Source of the DNA: Faecalibacterium sp. I4-3-84
GTDB taxonomy: Bacteria > Bacillota > Clostridia > Oscillospirales > Ruminococcaceae
DNA: 64,000 bases
Assembly (NCBI RefSeq): GCF_023347255.1
Contig: NZ_CP094466.1
Span: 496,001-560,000 of the forward strand
Direction of reading: 5' to 3'
The notes under the pieces were generated by a model that searched no databases, was not told the DNA's origin, and saw nothing but the letters and a program-made list of their open reading frames with translations. A program made the translations under genes and the position numbers. Numbering within the stretch: position 1 is the stretch's first letter; each line of letters starts with the position of its first letter. This document shows positions 50,084-59,135 of the stretch, in pieces.

Positions 50084-51934
50084 CTACATCGACATCAAAA
50101 GATCATCCAGTTCACGTTGAACTTCATTTTTGCTTGGAATTGCACCAATCATGGGATTTTCTACGACTTGGCCAGATTCCATCACATCATTAACTGTAAT
50201 GCTCTGAACCCATTTACTCCGATATAACCGGCATTTCAGATTCATCGAACAATTTTCTTGTTCATACTGATTTTTCCCAGTCAAAATCCGGGACTCATCT
50301 AATTCAAAAATCAGAAATTTTGCATTTTCCTGACCCCGGCAGATACCACGGCACTGGTAGCGGTAATTCATTTTCCAGTTCAACGTTTGAAAGACAAGCC
50401 CAGAAAATGCTCTGGCTGAAAAAACACTATGAACGTCATTGTCATCTCTCCAGTGCATCGCTGTTGAAAAGCCGTGATTGCTCTTTCGCAAAATCACGAC
50501 CTGCAGAATCGGATGATAGAGCAGTTCCACATACTCGCAGTCGTCCAACCGGCTATGGCAGGCCTTGCTGAAACGGATTCCATTTTTAGAAATCGTCATA
50601 ACCGGGCTACTCTGGTTGATAAAGCAAGTACCTGAAACCGTCATATATTCAGATTGAAGTGCCTTTCCCAGTGTTGCCCCAGCCCTCATCTCTGCTATAT
50701 CGTTCAGTTTCATCACCTCTTCCGGCAGATAGGTGCTCAGGCAAAGGCTGCGGATACTTTCAGCATTGATGCCACTCCAGTTCGGATGGATGCCCACAAA
50801 GCCTTTCAATGCTCCCTGCCGGATTACCACAATATCCTGCACCCCGCACTTTTTGCTGCTGGATGCCACAAGATGTGCAGCTCGTGCGATTTCTGGGGAA
50901 ACAATCGCTTCGTGATGTTCCGGGACATAGGCAGAGCAGCGATTGCCGTTATTCTTCGTGACCTTGCCCAGTTTGTAATCTACCACAATGCTCTTCCTAG
51001 CTTCCAGATCACCCCAGCGGCGTTCATTTTTCATGATGTTTGCCACCATCATGCCGTTCCACTCCTGCCTACCGCGCAGGGTGCTGCGCTTTTTCTGTGT
51101 CAGCACTGCCGCGATCTGATCGTAGTTATAGCCCTGGATAAACGCCAGAAAAATAAACCGCACCGTCTTTGCTTCTTCCGGCTCAATTACCAACCGTCCA
51201 TCCTTCGTATGCCGATATCCCATCAGGTCGGCCACCGGGTACTGGCCTGTCATAATACGCTGGTCATACGAAAGGATCATCCGGCGACTCTTGTTGCCCG
51301 ATTCCCAATCTGCCAGAAGTGCTTGAATGTCCAAACTATATTGGCTGCTTGGATTCAGCGTGTAGATGTTTTCAGTTTCAAAGTACACGCCAATGGGATG
51401 TGCCGGGTGCATGGTTTTCAATGCTGCAATCTGCGTCATACAATCCGAAAAATTTCGCGCAAACCGCGAAATGCTGGCACAGATAATCAAGTCCATCTTC
51501 TGGTCTTTGGCATCTCGCATCATGCGCTTAAACGCATCCCGTTTCCGCAGTGAAGTACCCGATTTTCCTTCATCGCTGTAAATATCCTGCAAATTCCAGT
51601 TTTCCGTTTCTGCAATCTTTTTGGTGTAATATAGAGTCTGGTTTTCAATGGAAGAAATCTGTTCTTCGCTGGAAGTGCTGACACGGGCATAAACCGCCAC
51701 ACGCTTCAGGTCGCTGTCGTAAATCGACGGTGTCGGTTTCGCCGGACGAAAGTAATCTTTTGCCGTTTTCTGCCCCTGTTCTGTCTGCTTATGGATTCTG
51801 TCACGAATCTCTGCTTTTCGCCTTTCAGATTCCAGATGTCGGCTCTGCCAGTCTGCCCCACTCGGCAGCACTTCAAGGTTTTCTACCGGAATACACTCTA
51901 CATCTTTTGGATTATACTGTCCTTCCACGTTCAT
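50084..51934 (-). CDS. Large serine recombinase of element C
   Basis: 616 residues. An unusual 75-residue leader (ends YFRPAKPTPSIYDSDLK), catalytic domain with Ser86 in VYARVSTSSEEQ and CASISRFARNFSD, recombinase domain (MGYRHTKDGRLVIEPEEAKT, ILTQKKRSTLRG-like), then a C-terminal region (about 445-616) not typical of other large serine recombinases here: it lacks the zinc ribbon/coiled-coil pattern and instead shares a domain with the two downstream proteins. The start overlaps the upstream gene by 23 bp. Complete, unlike copies A and B. Confidence 0.88.
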   Translation of the reverse strand: MNVEGQYNPKDVECIPVENLEVLPSGADWQSRHLESERRKAEIRDRIHKQTEQGQKTAKDYFRPAKPTPSIYDSDLKRVAVYARVSTSSEEQISSIENQTLYYTKKIAETENWNLQDIYSDEGKSGTSLRKRDAFKRMMRDAKDQKMDLIICASISRFARNFSDCMTQIAALKTMHPAHPIGVYFETENIYTLNPSSQYSLDIQALLADWESGNKSRRMILSYDQRIMTGQYPVADLMGYRHTKDGRLVIEPEEAKTVRFIFLAFIQGYNYDQIAAVLTQKKRSTLRGRQEWNGMMVANIMKNERRWGDLEARKSIVVDYKLGKVTKNNGNRCSAYVPEHHEAIVSPEIARAAHLVASSSKKCGVQDIVVIRQGALKGFVGIHPNWSGINAESIRSLCLSTYLPEEVMKLNDIAEMRAGATLGKALQSEYMTVSGTCFINQSSPVMTISKNGIRFSKACHSRLDDCEYVELLYHPILQVVILRKSNHGFSTAMHWRDDNDVHSVFSARAFSGLVFQTLNWKMNYRYQCRGICRGQENAKFLIFELDESRILTGKNQYEQENCSMNLKCRLYRSKWVQSITVNDVMESGQVVENPMIGAIPSKNEVQRELDDLLMSM

Positions 51935-52421
51935 TTTTTTCAGCCTTTGTCATTTCATGTTCCAGTCGGATTCTCCACTCAAGATAATCTTTCCTTCGGA
52001 TCGATGTATATTTTTCAGCCAAATCTTTCAGGCTCTGCCGCTGGTTATCAACGTCAAGAATGGTGTCGATTCTCTGGTCATCATCGTCTGTAACAATATC
52101 CACTCGCATCGGCAAGTCAAACAGATATTTCAGCAAAAAACAGAAATCACAGGTATTTGCTGCAAAATAGGCCCTTGTCTGCGAGAAAATCAGATTTATG
52201 GAACCATTTTTGCAATCTTTGAGCAGATGCACCATTTCCGGGCGTTTGTAGATTTCCTTATTCCCCGTAATGTCGATGTAAACGCCCACCAGCTTTTTAT
52301 CAGCATCATCCCTGAACTTTTCAGCATAGTAGGAGCTATGATAGGCTACTGCTGCGTCTTTGGAACGCTCCCACAGCTTTGCAAGTTTCACATAGCCGCC
52401 AACTTTATGCCTGTGGTCCAT
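51912..52421 (-). CDS. Resolvase-like protein without catalytic motif
   Basis: 169 residues. YIDITGNKEIYKRPEMVHLLKD and INLIFSQTRAYFAANTCDFC parallel the second half of a serine-recombinase catalytic domain (YSDEGKSG..., LIICASISRFARN), but the Y-x-R-V-S motif is absent. Overlaps both neighbours (17 and 23 bp). A catalytically inactive partner or regulator of the recombinase is likely by context. Confidence 0.65.
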   Translation of the reverse strand: MDHRHKVGGYVKLAKLWERSKDAAVAYHSSYYAEKFRDDADKKLVGVYIDITGNKEIYKRPEMVHLLKDCKNGSINLIFSQTRAYFAANTCDFCFLLKYLFDLPMRVDIVTDDDDQRIDTILDVDNQRQSLKDLAEKYTSIRRKDYLEWRIRLEHEMTKAEKNERGRTV

Positions 52422-53394
52422 TTACAGCACCTTCTTCCGGCTGAACACTCCAATACCATCTCCGCTTCTTCTGGTAGCAGTGGATTCCCATTTCCGTTTT
52501 TACCATCCGTGCTACTCGCTTGCTGATACCCTCATTGTCCAGACGACAATAAATTTCATTTGCGCTCATATCGCCTTTTTCAAGGAAATGCTTGATCCAG
52601 TAGGCAGCTTTCTGTTGCTCTGTATCAAATTTAGGTTCGGCGTCCGGCTGTTGTTTTTCAAAAAGCTGTGGCCTGCATTCCAGCCATCGAAAGCCCTTGT
52701 CGGCAGAAATGGAAAAGCGGATGTCTTCTGCCGTAGGCGCAAGACTGTTTTTGATTTGATGTACGATTCTTATATCACGGTTCTCGGCATCCCGTTCCAC
52801 CTGCAGGACACTTCGTGCTGCTGCCACAACATCAATGCTTCCCAGGCTGCGGTACAGCCCTTTGGAGCCTTCTTTTTTGTTGAGGTGTCCAATCAGAACG
52901 ATAGCGCAGTCGTAACCAGCAGCCCACATTCCAAGGCGGCGCATGAGTTTCCGCGCTCTGCCTGCGATTTGCAAATCCGAATCGCTGCCAAGATAAGCCT
53001 GAATCGGATCGATCACGACCAATCGAGGCCGGAATTCAATGATTGCCTGACGGATGCGCTCATCGTCCAATGTAAGGCCGTTATAGACTTCTTCATTGAT
53101 GAAAGCGATCTTCCCGCAGTCTGCTCCGCAGCGTTCCAGCCGGGGCTTTATCGTGTCTGAAACGCCATCCTCTGAGCACTGATAAATCACTTTTTGCGGC
53201 GCACCAATTTTGCATCCGTCCGGAGTCTTACCTCCTGTTGAAAGTTCCGCAATCAGATTCATCATCATGGTAGATTTTCCATCGCCGGGATCACCCTGCA
53301 GAAGTGTGATTTTTCCGATTGCAATAAAGGGATACCACAGCCACCGTACATCCGTTGACTGAACTTCGCTATACAGTGTCAGCAGCCGTTCCAT
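52405..53394 (-). CDS. RepA-like AAA ATPase
   Basis: 329 residues: Walker A GDPGDGKST (34-42), Walker B LVVIDPIQAYLG, GHLNKKEGSKGLYRSLGSID, and a C-terminal winged-helix region (MSANEIYCRLDNEGISKRVARM). Same family as the C-terminal half of the IME protein at 33575, here without a primase half. First gene of the element C operon; it could remodel or unwind element DNA. Only a weak GTGGGG ribosome site precedes the ATG. Confidence 0.82.
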   Translation of the reverse strand: MERLLTLYSEVQSTDVRWLWYPFIAIGKITLLQGDPGDGKSTMMMNLIAELSTGGKTPDGCKIGAPQKVIYQCSEDGVSDTIKPRLERCGADCGKIAFINEEVYNGLTLDDERIRQAIIEFRPRLVVIDPIQAYLGSDSDLQIAGRARKLMRRLGMWAAGYDCAIVLIGHLNKKEGSKGLYRSLGSIDVVAAARSVLQVERDAENRDIRIVHQIKNSLAPTAEDIRFSISADKGFRWLECRPQLFEKQQPDAEPKFDTEQQKAAYWIKHFLEKGDMSANEIYCRLDNEGISKRVARMVKTEMGIHCYQKKRRWYWSVQPEEGAVNGPQA

Positions 53395-53438
53395 TTCGTT
53401 TTCCCCACTTTATTTTCGCAGCTTGATTTCATGCTTTT

Positions 53439-53515
53439 ATTATACTCTTTTCAGATGATTTTTTCTGTAAACCACCTGTTTACACGTGCTCCAGAATGTA
53501 AACAGGTGGTTTACA
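53439..53515 (-). promoter_or_regulatory. Divergent control region with paired palindromic operators
   Basis: TATAAT (minus, 53439-53444) serves the operon. Two operators, TGTAAACCACCTGTTTACA (53466-53484) and TGTAAACAGGTGGTTTACA (53497-53515), are each TGTAAAC-N5-GTTTACA palindromes and are perfect complements of each other 12 bp apart. The first covers the expected -35. Confidence 0.85.
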
Positions 53516-53641
53516 TTTTGCTTTCAGAATACACGATTGATGAGGGTGAACACTTATGTACTCTGAACTCATTATTCTCTTCTTGTTATTACGACTAAAA
53601 GCGTAAATAATGGTAATGTCTTATGCGGGCGTAAGAAAGGA

Positions 53642-53992
53642 ATGTTTTCTATGTCCGTTAATCGCATTGCTTTAGGTAAACGAATCAGTTTTTATCGTTT
53701 AAAGTTCAGCATGACTCAGGAAAAGCTTGCCGATTTGACCAACTGTAGTCGTGAATATATTGCCTATCTTGAAAACGGAGTCAAGACCCCCAGTTTGCCA
53801 ATCTTGGTTGATCTCGCCAATGCTCTACATATTTCTGTCGATGCGTTACTGGTTGACAGCCTCGATTATTCTCTTTCTTCCTCTGATTCCGATTTACATC
53901 GCCTCTTATTAGACTGCAACGAAACTGAGCAGGAAATCATTATCCGCACGGCGAGGGAGTTAAAGGCCACTCTTGTCAGCTTTGGAATTTAA
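53642..53992 (+). CDS. XRE-family repressor of element C
   Basis: 116 residues: N-terminal helix-turn-helix (KRISFYRLKFSMTQEKLADLTNC, SREYIAYLENGVKTPSLPIL) and a C-terminal helical region (ETEQEIIIRTARELKATL). Divergent from the recombinase operon with two palindromic operators between, so it very likely represses the operon and perhaps itself. AAAGGAATG precedes the start. Confidence 0.86.
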   Translation: MFSMSVNRIALGKRISFYRLKFSMTQEKLADLTNCSREYIAYLENGVKTPSLPILVDLANALHISVDALLVDSLDYSLSSSDSDLHRLLLDCNETEQEIIIRTARELKATLVSFGI

Positions 53993-54030
53993 CATCCATC
54001 CGTATTAAAATCACAAAATAAAAAAAGCCC

Positions 54031-54089
54031 GCATAAGCTGCAGACGCACCCTCGAATCCTCCTGGGTGCTGTCTGTGGTTTATGTGAGC
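54031..54089. repeat. Palindromic repeat shared with 24831-24888
   Basis: cataagctgcagacgcaccc pairs with gggtgctgtctgtggtttatg. Preceded by an A run and a GCCCGC stretch; may terminate the XRE gene and mark the element end. Confidence 0.75.
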
Positions 54090-54219
54090 CTTCGTTTGTG
54101 GTAGCTGAAACTCGATATCCACCTTAGATCAAGAAGTCGCTGCAACCACTTTTCTGCATAGCTGCTCGGTAGCTAGTTAGACCTTTTCAATCTGTAACCT
54201 TCCCATTCCTACGGAATGA

Positions 54220-54270
54220 AACACCCGCCTAGTCGAGAAGATTTACATTCTCTCACCTAGACGGGTGTTA
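54220..54270. terminator. Hairpin after the zinc-motif gene
   Basis: acacccgcctag / ctagacgggtgt stem (54221-54268) downstream of the minus-strand gene at 54303. Tail T content is better on the plus strand (CCTTTTGTTT). Nothing coding in 54090-54302. Confidence 0.6.
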
Positions 54271-54302
54271 CCTTTTGTTTACTTTTCCATCAGCGTACAG
54301 CT

Positions 54303-54845
54303 TTAATAATAAAGCCAGCGCATACCATCCCAATATGGCTGAACTTCTCCTCTGGATTCATGTTGCTCATCAAAAAGGTCAAATGCAATTAGCCTAGCCG
54401 TATGAAAATCATCAATTCTACGATTATTATATCGAAACACACTTTGTCCTCCATAGAGAACACCCCAACCTGCTCCAAACTTACTTTTCATAATCGTTAT
54501 ATTTTCGCCCTTATACCGTAGCACATATTTTCCTTGCGCGCGTTCCTGCCATTCTCTGCGCATAAAATTTTTCTTGCGATTCAAGCGATTTTTTAGTTCT
54601 CTCTCAGACTTTTGAGGGTTGATATAATCGTCCGTCATGTGTTCTGCGCATACGCATCCCACACGCAGTTCGCCATTAAAATCAGAATGCTGTAAAATGT
54701 GAACGTAGCGTATTTTCTCTTGTCCACACATTTCGCACTGTTCGTATTCTACGTCATCGCCAAATTCTAAATCCTCACCCAAATCTTCTATTCCTATTTC
54801 TTTCCATCCTTTATGCGGAATCCCTTCTCGTTCCCATCTTGCCAA
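54303..54845 (-). CDS. Zinc-motif hypothetical protein
   Basis: 180 residues with a four-cysteine/His motif (CEMCGQEKIRYVHILQH...GCVCAEHM, about residues 37-70), probably a zinc site, then a basic RNRKKNFMRREWQ stretch and an aromatic C-terminus. The best start is TTG at 54845 after GGTGAG. Probably DNA- or protein-binding; family not named here. Confidence 0.6.
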   Translation of the reverse strand: MARWEREGIPHKGWKEIGIEDLGEDLEFGDDVEYEQCEMCGQEKIRYVHILQHSDFNGELRVGCVCAEHMTDDYINPQKSERELKNRLNRKKNFMRREWQERAQGKYVLRYKGENITIMKSKFGAGWGVLYGGQSVFRYNNRRIDDFHTARLIAFDLFDEQHESRGEVQPYWDGMRWLYY

Positions 54846-54880
54846 TTTTGCTCACCATCCTATTGTTATTCTCCAAGCAT

Positions 54881-55273
54881 TTATTCATGCAGTTCCAATG
54901 GCAGACCATCTGGATCAAAGAAAAATGTCATCTTCTTTTGGGTGTAGCTGTCAAATCGAATCGGTTCACATCCTATCCCCATCTGTTCCAGTTCTGCTAC
55001 AGTGGCTTCCACATCATCCACCCGGAACGCCAAATGCCGCAGTCCGCAGGCTTCCGGTCGATTCACGCGCTTAGGTGGGTTCGGCTCTGCGAAGATCTCC
55101 AGCTCAATCGCATCAGCACCCTCACCAACACGCAAATCCAGTTTCCAGTCATTCCGTTCTTCACGGAAGTTTTCTCGTACAATCTCAAATCCCAGCTTAT
55201 TCACATAGAAGTCTTTCGATTTCTCATAATCTGAAACGATGATTGCCACATGATGAATCGCTGCTAATTTCAT
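54881..55273 (-). CDS. VOC (glyoxalase/bleomycin-resistance fold) family protein
   Basis: 130 residues: HHVAIIVSDYEKSKDFYVNKLGF start, a metal-ligand pattern (H8, E57-type, H79 in GLRHLAF, E127 in LPLELHE) as in the YaeR/SMU1112c group of lactoylglutathione-lyase-like proteins. Substrate unknown. 36 bp upstream of the TTG start of the zinc-motif gene on the same strand. Confidence 0.85.
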   Translation of the reverse strand: MKLAAIHHVAIIVSDYEKSKDFYVNKLGFEIVRENFREERNDWKLDLRVGEGADAIELEIFAEPNPPKRVNRPEACGLRHLAFRVDDVEATVAELEQMGIGCEPIRFDSYTQKKMTFFFDPDGLPLELHE

Positions 55274-55293
55274 TTTCTAGGTTTCACCTCTCC

Positions 55294-55605
55294 TTATATG
55301 TACCATACTTGCCGAATCGTTGCTGTTGCCAGTTCCAAAAATACCACCACACTGCCGACCACCTGCGGAATCATAAAAATCACAAATCCACCGATCAGCA
55401 TTTGAAGTGCTTCTATCCCCTGCGATTGTTTCATCAGGAACGAAAGCACTGCTGTTGCCAGCAGCACACTGCCCAGCAGATAGAATATCCATGCCGAACA
55501 GCAATGAAGGAACGTCACGAACCATTTCAGTAGCCATACTACGACGAGTAGCGGCAGGGTCAATAAGGTCAATATCAGTTTTGCCAGCTTTCGGGTTATA
55601 CTCAT
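55294..55605 (-). CDS. Small integral membrane protein
   Basis: 103 residues with three hydrophobic segments (LILTLLTLPLLVVVWLLKWF, IFYLLGSVLLATAVLSFL, LIGGFVIFMIPQVVGSVVVF). Resembles small membrane proteins carried by Tn1549-like ICEs. Starts next to a palindromic promoter region at 55632. Confidence 0.62.
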   Translation of the reverse strand: MSITRKLAKLILTLLTLPLLVVVWLLKWFVTFLHCCSAWIFYLLGSVLLATAVLSFLMKQSQGIEALQMLIGGFVIFMIPQVVGSVVVFLELATATIRQVWYI

Positions 55606-55631
55606 TTCGTCCTTCTCCTTCCGGTTGGTCT

Positions 55632-55677
55632 GTTGCCCATATTATAACATACTCTTTGATGTTGTATCATGGGCAAC
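55632..55677 (-). promoter_or_regulatory. Palindromic promoter/operator
   Basis: Near-perfect 19-nt inverted repeat (gttgcccatattataacat / atgttgtatcatgggcaac) enclosing 8 nt; it contains a minus-strand TATAAT (55641-55646) 36 bp before the membrane-protein gene. Looks like an operator over the -10. Confidence 0.6.
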
Positions 55678-55693
55678 TTCGCCTTTTTGAAAT

Positions 55694-57052
55694 TCATTCT
55701 GTGTGTAATGCTCTCACGGCATCCTGTATACTCTGCTCATATTTAAACCGTACTACGATACGCCCACCCTCATGCACATAAACATTTTCAATGAAGGCTG
55801 ACACCATGCTTGCCGTAAGTCTCGTGCCGTGCAGAAAATTTCCTGCCTGTTCTGCTGCTGCCCGCACCGTCCCTGGAACAACGCTCTTGACAGATTCTTC
55901 CGCTTTGAATTGTTCGATTTTGTCCTGCACTTCTGCAATCTTCCTATCGCATTCCTGTTTTTTGTTCTTATAATTGTCCAGAGAGAGCGTTCTTGCCGCG
56001 TATTCCTCATACATCCGCATCTTCTCACCTTTCAGATTTTTCAGTTCCTGCTCCATCAAAGTTTTTCGACGGCTCGCCTTTCTACTGGCTTCTTTTAAAC
56101 TCTGTTCTTCCTTTTTAATATCACCATAGAGAGAGTCCAATAGAGAAAGTTCTTTTTTTAATGCCTGAAACACTGCATTTTCAATATCACTGGCCTGATA
56201 TATCTCTGATGAACATTGGGTCTGACCAATAAGTTCCATTCCCTCTCTGCACCAAAATATGGGAGAAGCCTGTTTGTAGTCATATCCCAGGACTCGTCTG
56301 CAATTACCGCATCGAATTTTTCCCTTAAGGGGAAAATCCACGCTTCCCATCACTACTCTATGCCCGTTGTTTCTTATGACAAGCTGCGCTTTTTCAAATT
56401 CTTCCCGGCTGACGATAGCTTCATGGGTTCCTTCCGTAATGTATTGTTGCCCTTTGGGAACAATGCGAATGATTTTCTTGCCGGAAATTAACCTTTGACT
56501 TTTTCCCAGAACCATCGCTCCGGTGTACACATACGCCGTGAGGATTTTCCAAACGCGAGAACTATCCCAAAGAATCACAGGTGCAATCGTGTAAGTCGTT
56601 TCTTTTCCATACGCCTTATGCTCCCGGTTATAAACACTCGGCACAGGAGCATTTTCATCATTCAATGCCATCGCTATTTCTCGCGTTCCCAATCCCAGAA
56701 TCGCAAGGTCAAAAATACGACGGACAATTTTTGCCGCTGGAGGGTCAATGATATATGATCCTTTTCTATTCGGGTCAAACTGATAACCAAACGGTGCAGC
56801 AGACGCTGTAGAAATGCCCTTGCGCCACTTCACTCGATTGGCTGTCCGAAGTTTCTTTCCTGCATCTCGGCAGTACATGGTGTTTACCAGGTTGCTGACA
56901 ACCAAATCCATCCCCAAGGTTGTACCATTATAATTGCTACTGTCATAGTTGTCATTGATGGAGATGAGCCTGACACCCAGTAGTGGAAAAATCTGCTCCA
57001 TGTACTCGCCCACACCAATGTAATCGCGTCCAAAACGAGACAGGTCTTCTTG
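55694..57052 (-). pseudogene. Large serine recombinase lacking most of the catalytic domain
   Basis: Encodes DLSRFGRDYIGVGEYMEQIF onward, recombinase domain, zinc ribbon (CGNCRRVLGYD), coiled-coil and C-terminus, but the first about 80-90 residues including the catalytic serine are replaced at a TGTCAAG junction (57053). A 471-residue product could start at 57109 with an unrelated N-terminus; it would be inactive. Confidence 0.82.
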
Positions 57053-57126
57053 TGTCAAGTAGGGACTAAAAAAATTTTGAGAATTTACAAGCCGTTCATA
57101 GGTGGACAACCACCCGTGAACGGCTT
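57053..57126. repeat. TGTCAAG plus hairpin boundary
   Basis: TGTCAAG (57053-57059), A/T-rich spacer, then aagccgttca / tgaacggctt hairpin (57089-57126) immediately after the small resolvase-like gene. Same layout as the other boundaries. Confidence 0.65.
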
Positions 57127-57135
57127 GCGTTTTCT

Positions 57136-57531
57136 CTATGCTCTTGTGCCGTTCTTTGTGCGACGCTTCTTATACGCCGCCGCAAATGCCTCCATCATCG
57201 GAGTGACTGGAAGCTCGTTGTCAGGCTTGGACAGATACTCGAACCGGATGCCGTTCTCCCGGAACTTTCGCTCAAACCTCATGAAAGAGGAAGTGTCCCG
57301 GCTGATTCGCGAGGTGTCGCGGGTGAGGATCGTACCGATGTCCTGACGCTTGGCTTCGTTCAGCAGGAAGTTCATGATACCTTCCGTATGGACGCCGGAG
57401 ATGCCGTCTGCCGCCACAGCAGCAGCCACCTCATAGCCTTTGTCCTTCGCATAGTGTTCCAGCTCTTCCCGCTGGTTTGCTGCCGCAAGCTGATCCGCAC
57501 AGGCAACGCGGATATAAAGAAATACTTTCAT
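57136..57531 (-). CDS. Small resolvase-like protein with Ala in place of the catalytic Ser
   Basis: 131 residues consisting only of a serine-recombinase-type catalytic domain: FLYIRVACADQ at 4-14 (the usual R-V-S is R-V-A, Ala10 then Cys11), TRDTSRISRDTSSFMRFERKF, and a basic tail (YKKRRTKNGTRA). Arg residues around the site are kept. It overlaps the preceding full-length recombinase by 4 bp. Likely a regulatory or structural partner. Confidence 0.75.
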   Translation of the reverse strand: MKVFLYIRVACADQLAAANQREELEHYAKDKGYEVAAAVAADGISGVHTEGIMNFLLNEAKRQDIGTILTRDTSRISRDTSSFMRFERKFRENGIRFEYLSKPDNELPVTPMMEAFAAAYKKRRTKNGTRA

Positions 57532-59135
57532 TTGGCTTCTCCTTCTGATGTAGTGAGGAAGTCCTTGAACTTCCAGATGATTTCTATGTTGTCAAGATCG
57601 TAAATGTAGACCGCAGAAATGAATGCGTGGGTCAGCTCATAGGTCAGAGCTTTGCAGTCGGCGTACTGTTCGCAGACCGCATCCAGCTTTTCATCTGAAC
57701 AGGCGGTCTCGGAGTCAAGCTCCTCCATCCGCTCATGACTGCGCTGAATTGTTTCATCGTTTTCAGCGATCTTCGCATCCGTTGCCGCCTTCTGCTGAAT
57801 ATATGCTTCCTTCGTGATGCTTCCGGCTGCATACTTCTCGTAGAGCCTCAGCTTCGACGCCTTGTGCTGCTCATTCTGCTTTTGCAGAGTGCGGATTTTA
57901 TCAGCGCATTCCTTGATGGCAGATTTCCGAAGATCACCGACTTCGCGGTTTTGGACTGCTTTCTTCTGTGCCAAAGCGAGAAACTGAGTAAGGGTATGGA
58001 AGACAACCTTCTCAATATCCATCTCCGGAAAGCTCCTGCCAACCGGACAGTCTGTGTTTCCGTTGTTGACCGAGTGAATGCACTGGAAGTACCGAATACC
58101 AGCCTTGTTCTTTCGGCGCGTCATAGCACGTTTACAGTTTCCGCAGCGGACAAGTCCCTTGAGCGGATATTCATGCTGCTTGCGCGTGGGATTCCGTCCT
58201 CCACCTCGAATGACCTTCTGAGCAAGCTCAAAGTCTTCCTTGCTGACAATGGCTTCATGGGTTCCTTCCACGATGATCGGCTCATTGACAACACGCTTTT
58301 TTGAGCCGACACCGCAGGACTTCATTTTGCGACTGACCAGCGTTCCGGTGTAAACAAGGTTTTTGAGGATGTTATAGACCATCACGGTTTCCCAACTGAT
58401 TTTCTCGCTCATGTTACTGAACTTCTTCTTGTCGGGATGCTTGCTCTTGAAGTATTGCCCCGGCGTCGGGATGCCGTCATCATTCAGGCTGCGGGCGATT
58501 TGAGAGGTGTTGCTGCCTTCCAGAGCCTCATGGAAAATACGACGGATCACATCAGCCGGCTCCGGGTCTACGGTAAGTTTGTTCCGAATGGTGGGATGCA
58601 GGACGTAGCCGTATGGAGCGTAGCCACCGACATACTTGCCCTGCTTCATCATCTGGATTTTTGCCGATGTGGTCTTTACGGAAAGGTCTTTGCTGTATGC
58701 GGCGTAGATGATGCTGCGCATAACCACTTCCAGACCGCCCGTTGTGCCTTTGTAATCGTCGCTGTCATAGCCGTCGTTGATGGAAATAAAGCGGACGCCC
58801 ATGAATGGAAAAGTGCATTCCAGATAGTTTCCCGTTTCAATGTAGTCACGAGAAAAGCGGGAAAAGTCTTTGACGCAGATCAGATCGATTTCGCCGCGCT
58901 TGACCTTCTCCATCATCTGCGTGAATTGAGGACGGTGAAAGTTCGTGCCGGTATAACCGTCATCCGCAAACTCAGACCGCTGACAGCGAGACAGCTCCGG
59001 ATGATTGTCAAGAAAGCGATTGATGAGCATACGTTGGTTGCCGATGCTGTCACTTTCCGCCTTGCTGCCATAGCCAGTATCTTCATCAGCCATTGAGAGG
59101 CGGATGTAGATGCCGATGTTGAATTCCTTGCTCAT
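57528..59135 (-). CDS. Large serine recombinase 3 of the tandem operon
   Basis: 535 residues: catalytic Ser14 in IYIRLSMADEDTG, VKDFSRFSRDYIETG, recombinase domain (ILKNLVYTGTLVSRK), zinc ribbon CGNCKRAM, coiled-coil. Its ATG directly follows the stop of the previous recombinase gene. All key residues are present. Confidence 0.92.
   Translation of the reverse strand: MSKEFNIGIYIRLSMADEDTGYGSKAESDSIGNQRMLINRFLDNHPELSRCQRSEFADDGYTGTNFHRPQFTQMMEKVKRGEIDLICVKDFSRFSRDYIETGNYLECTFPFMGVRFISINDGYDSDDYKGTTGGLEVVMRSIIYAAYSKDLSVKTTSAKIQMMKQGKYVGGYAPYGYVLHPTIRNKLTVDPEPADVIRRIFHEALEGSNTSQIARSLNDDGIPTPGQYFKSKHPDKKKFSNMSEKISWETVMVYNILKNLVYTGTLVSRKMKSCGVGSKKRVVNEPIIVEGTHEAIVSKEDFELAQKVIRGGGRNPTRKQHEYPLKGLVRCGNCKRAMTRRKNKAGIRYFQCIHSVNNGNTDCPVGRSFPEMDIEKVVFHTLTQFLALAQKKAVQNREVGDLRKSAIKECADKIRTLQKQNEQHKASKLRLYEKYAAGSITKEAYIQQKAATDAKIAENDETIQRSHERMEELDSETACSDEKLDAVCEQYADCKALTYELTHAFISAVYIYDLDNIEIIWKFKDFLTTSEGEAK

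Larger units (their letters stand above)
47548..54089 (-). mobile_element. Recombinase element C (complete gene set)
   Basis: Gene order on the minus strand: AAA ATPase, resolvase-like, 616-aa recombinase, long paralogue, short paralogue, portable promoter, PD-(D/E)XK gene, hairpin; an XRE gene is divergent. The first five genes overlap or nearly touch. The outer boundaries given (TGTCAAG at 47548, hairpin repeat at 54031-54089) are inferred. Confidence 0.65.
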
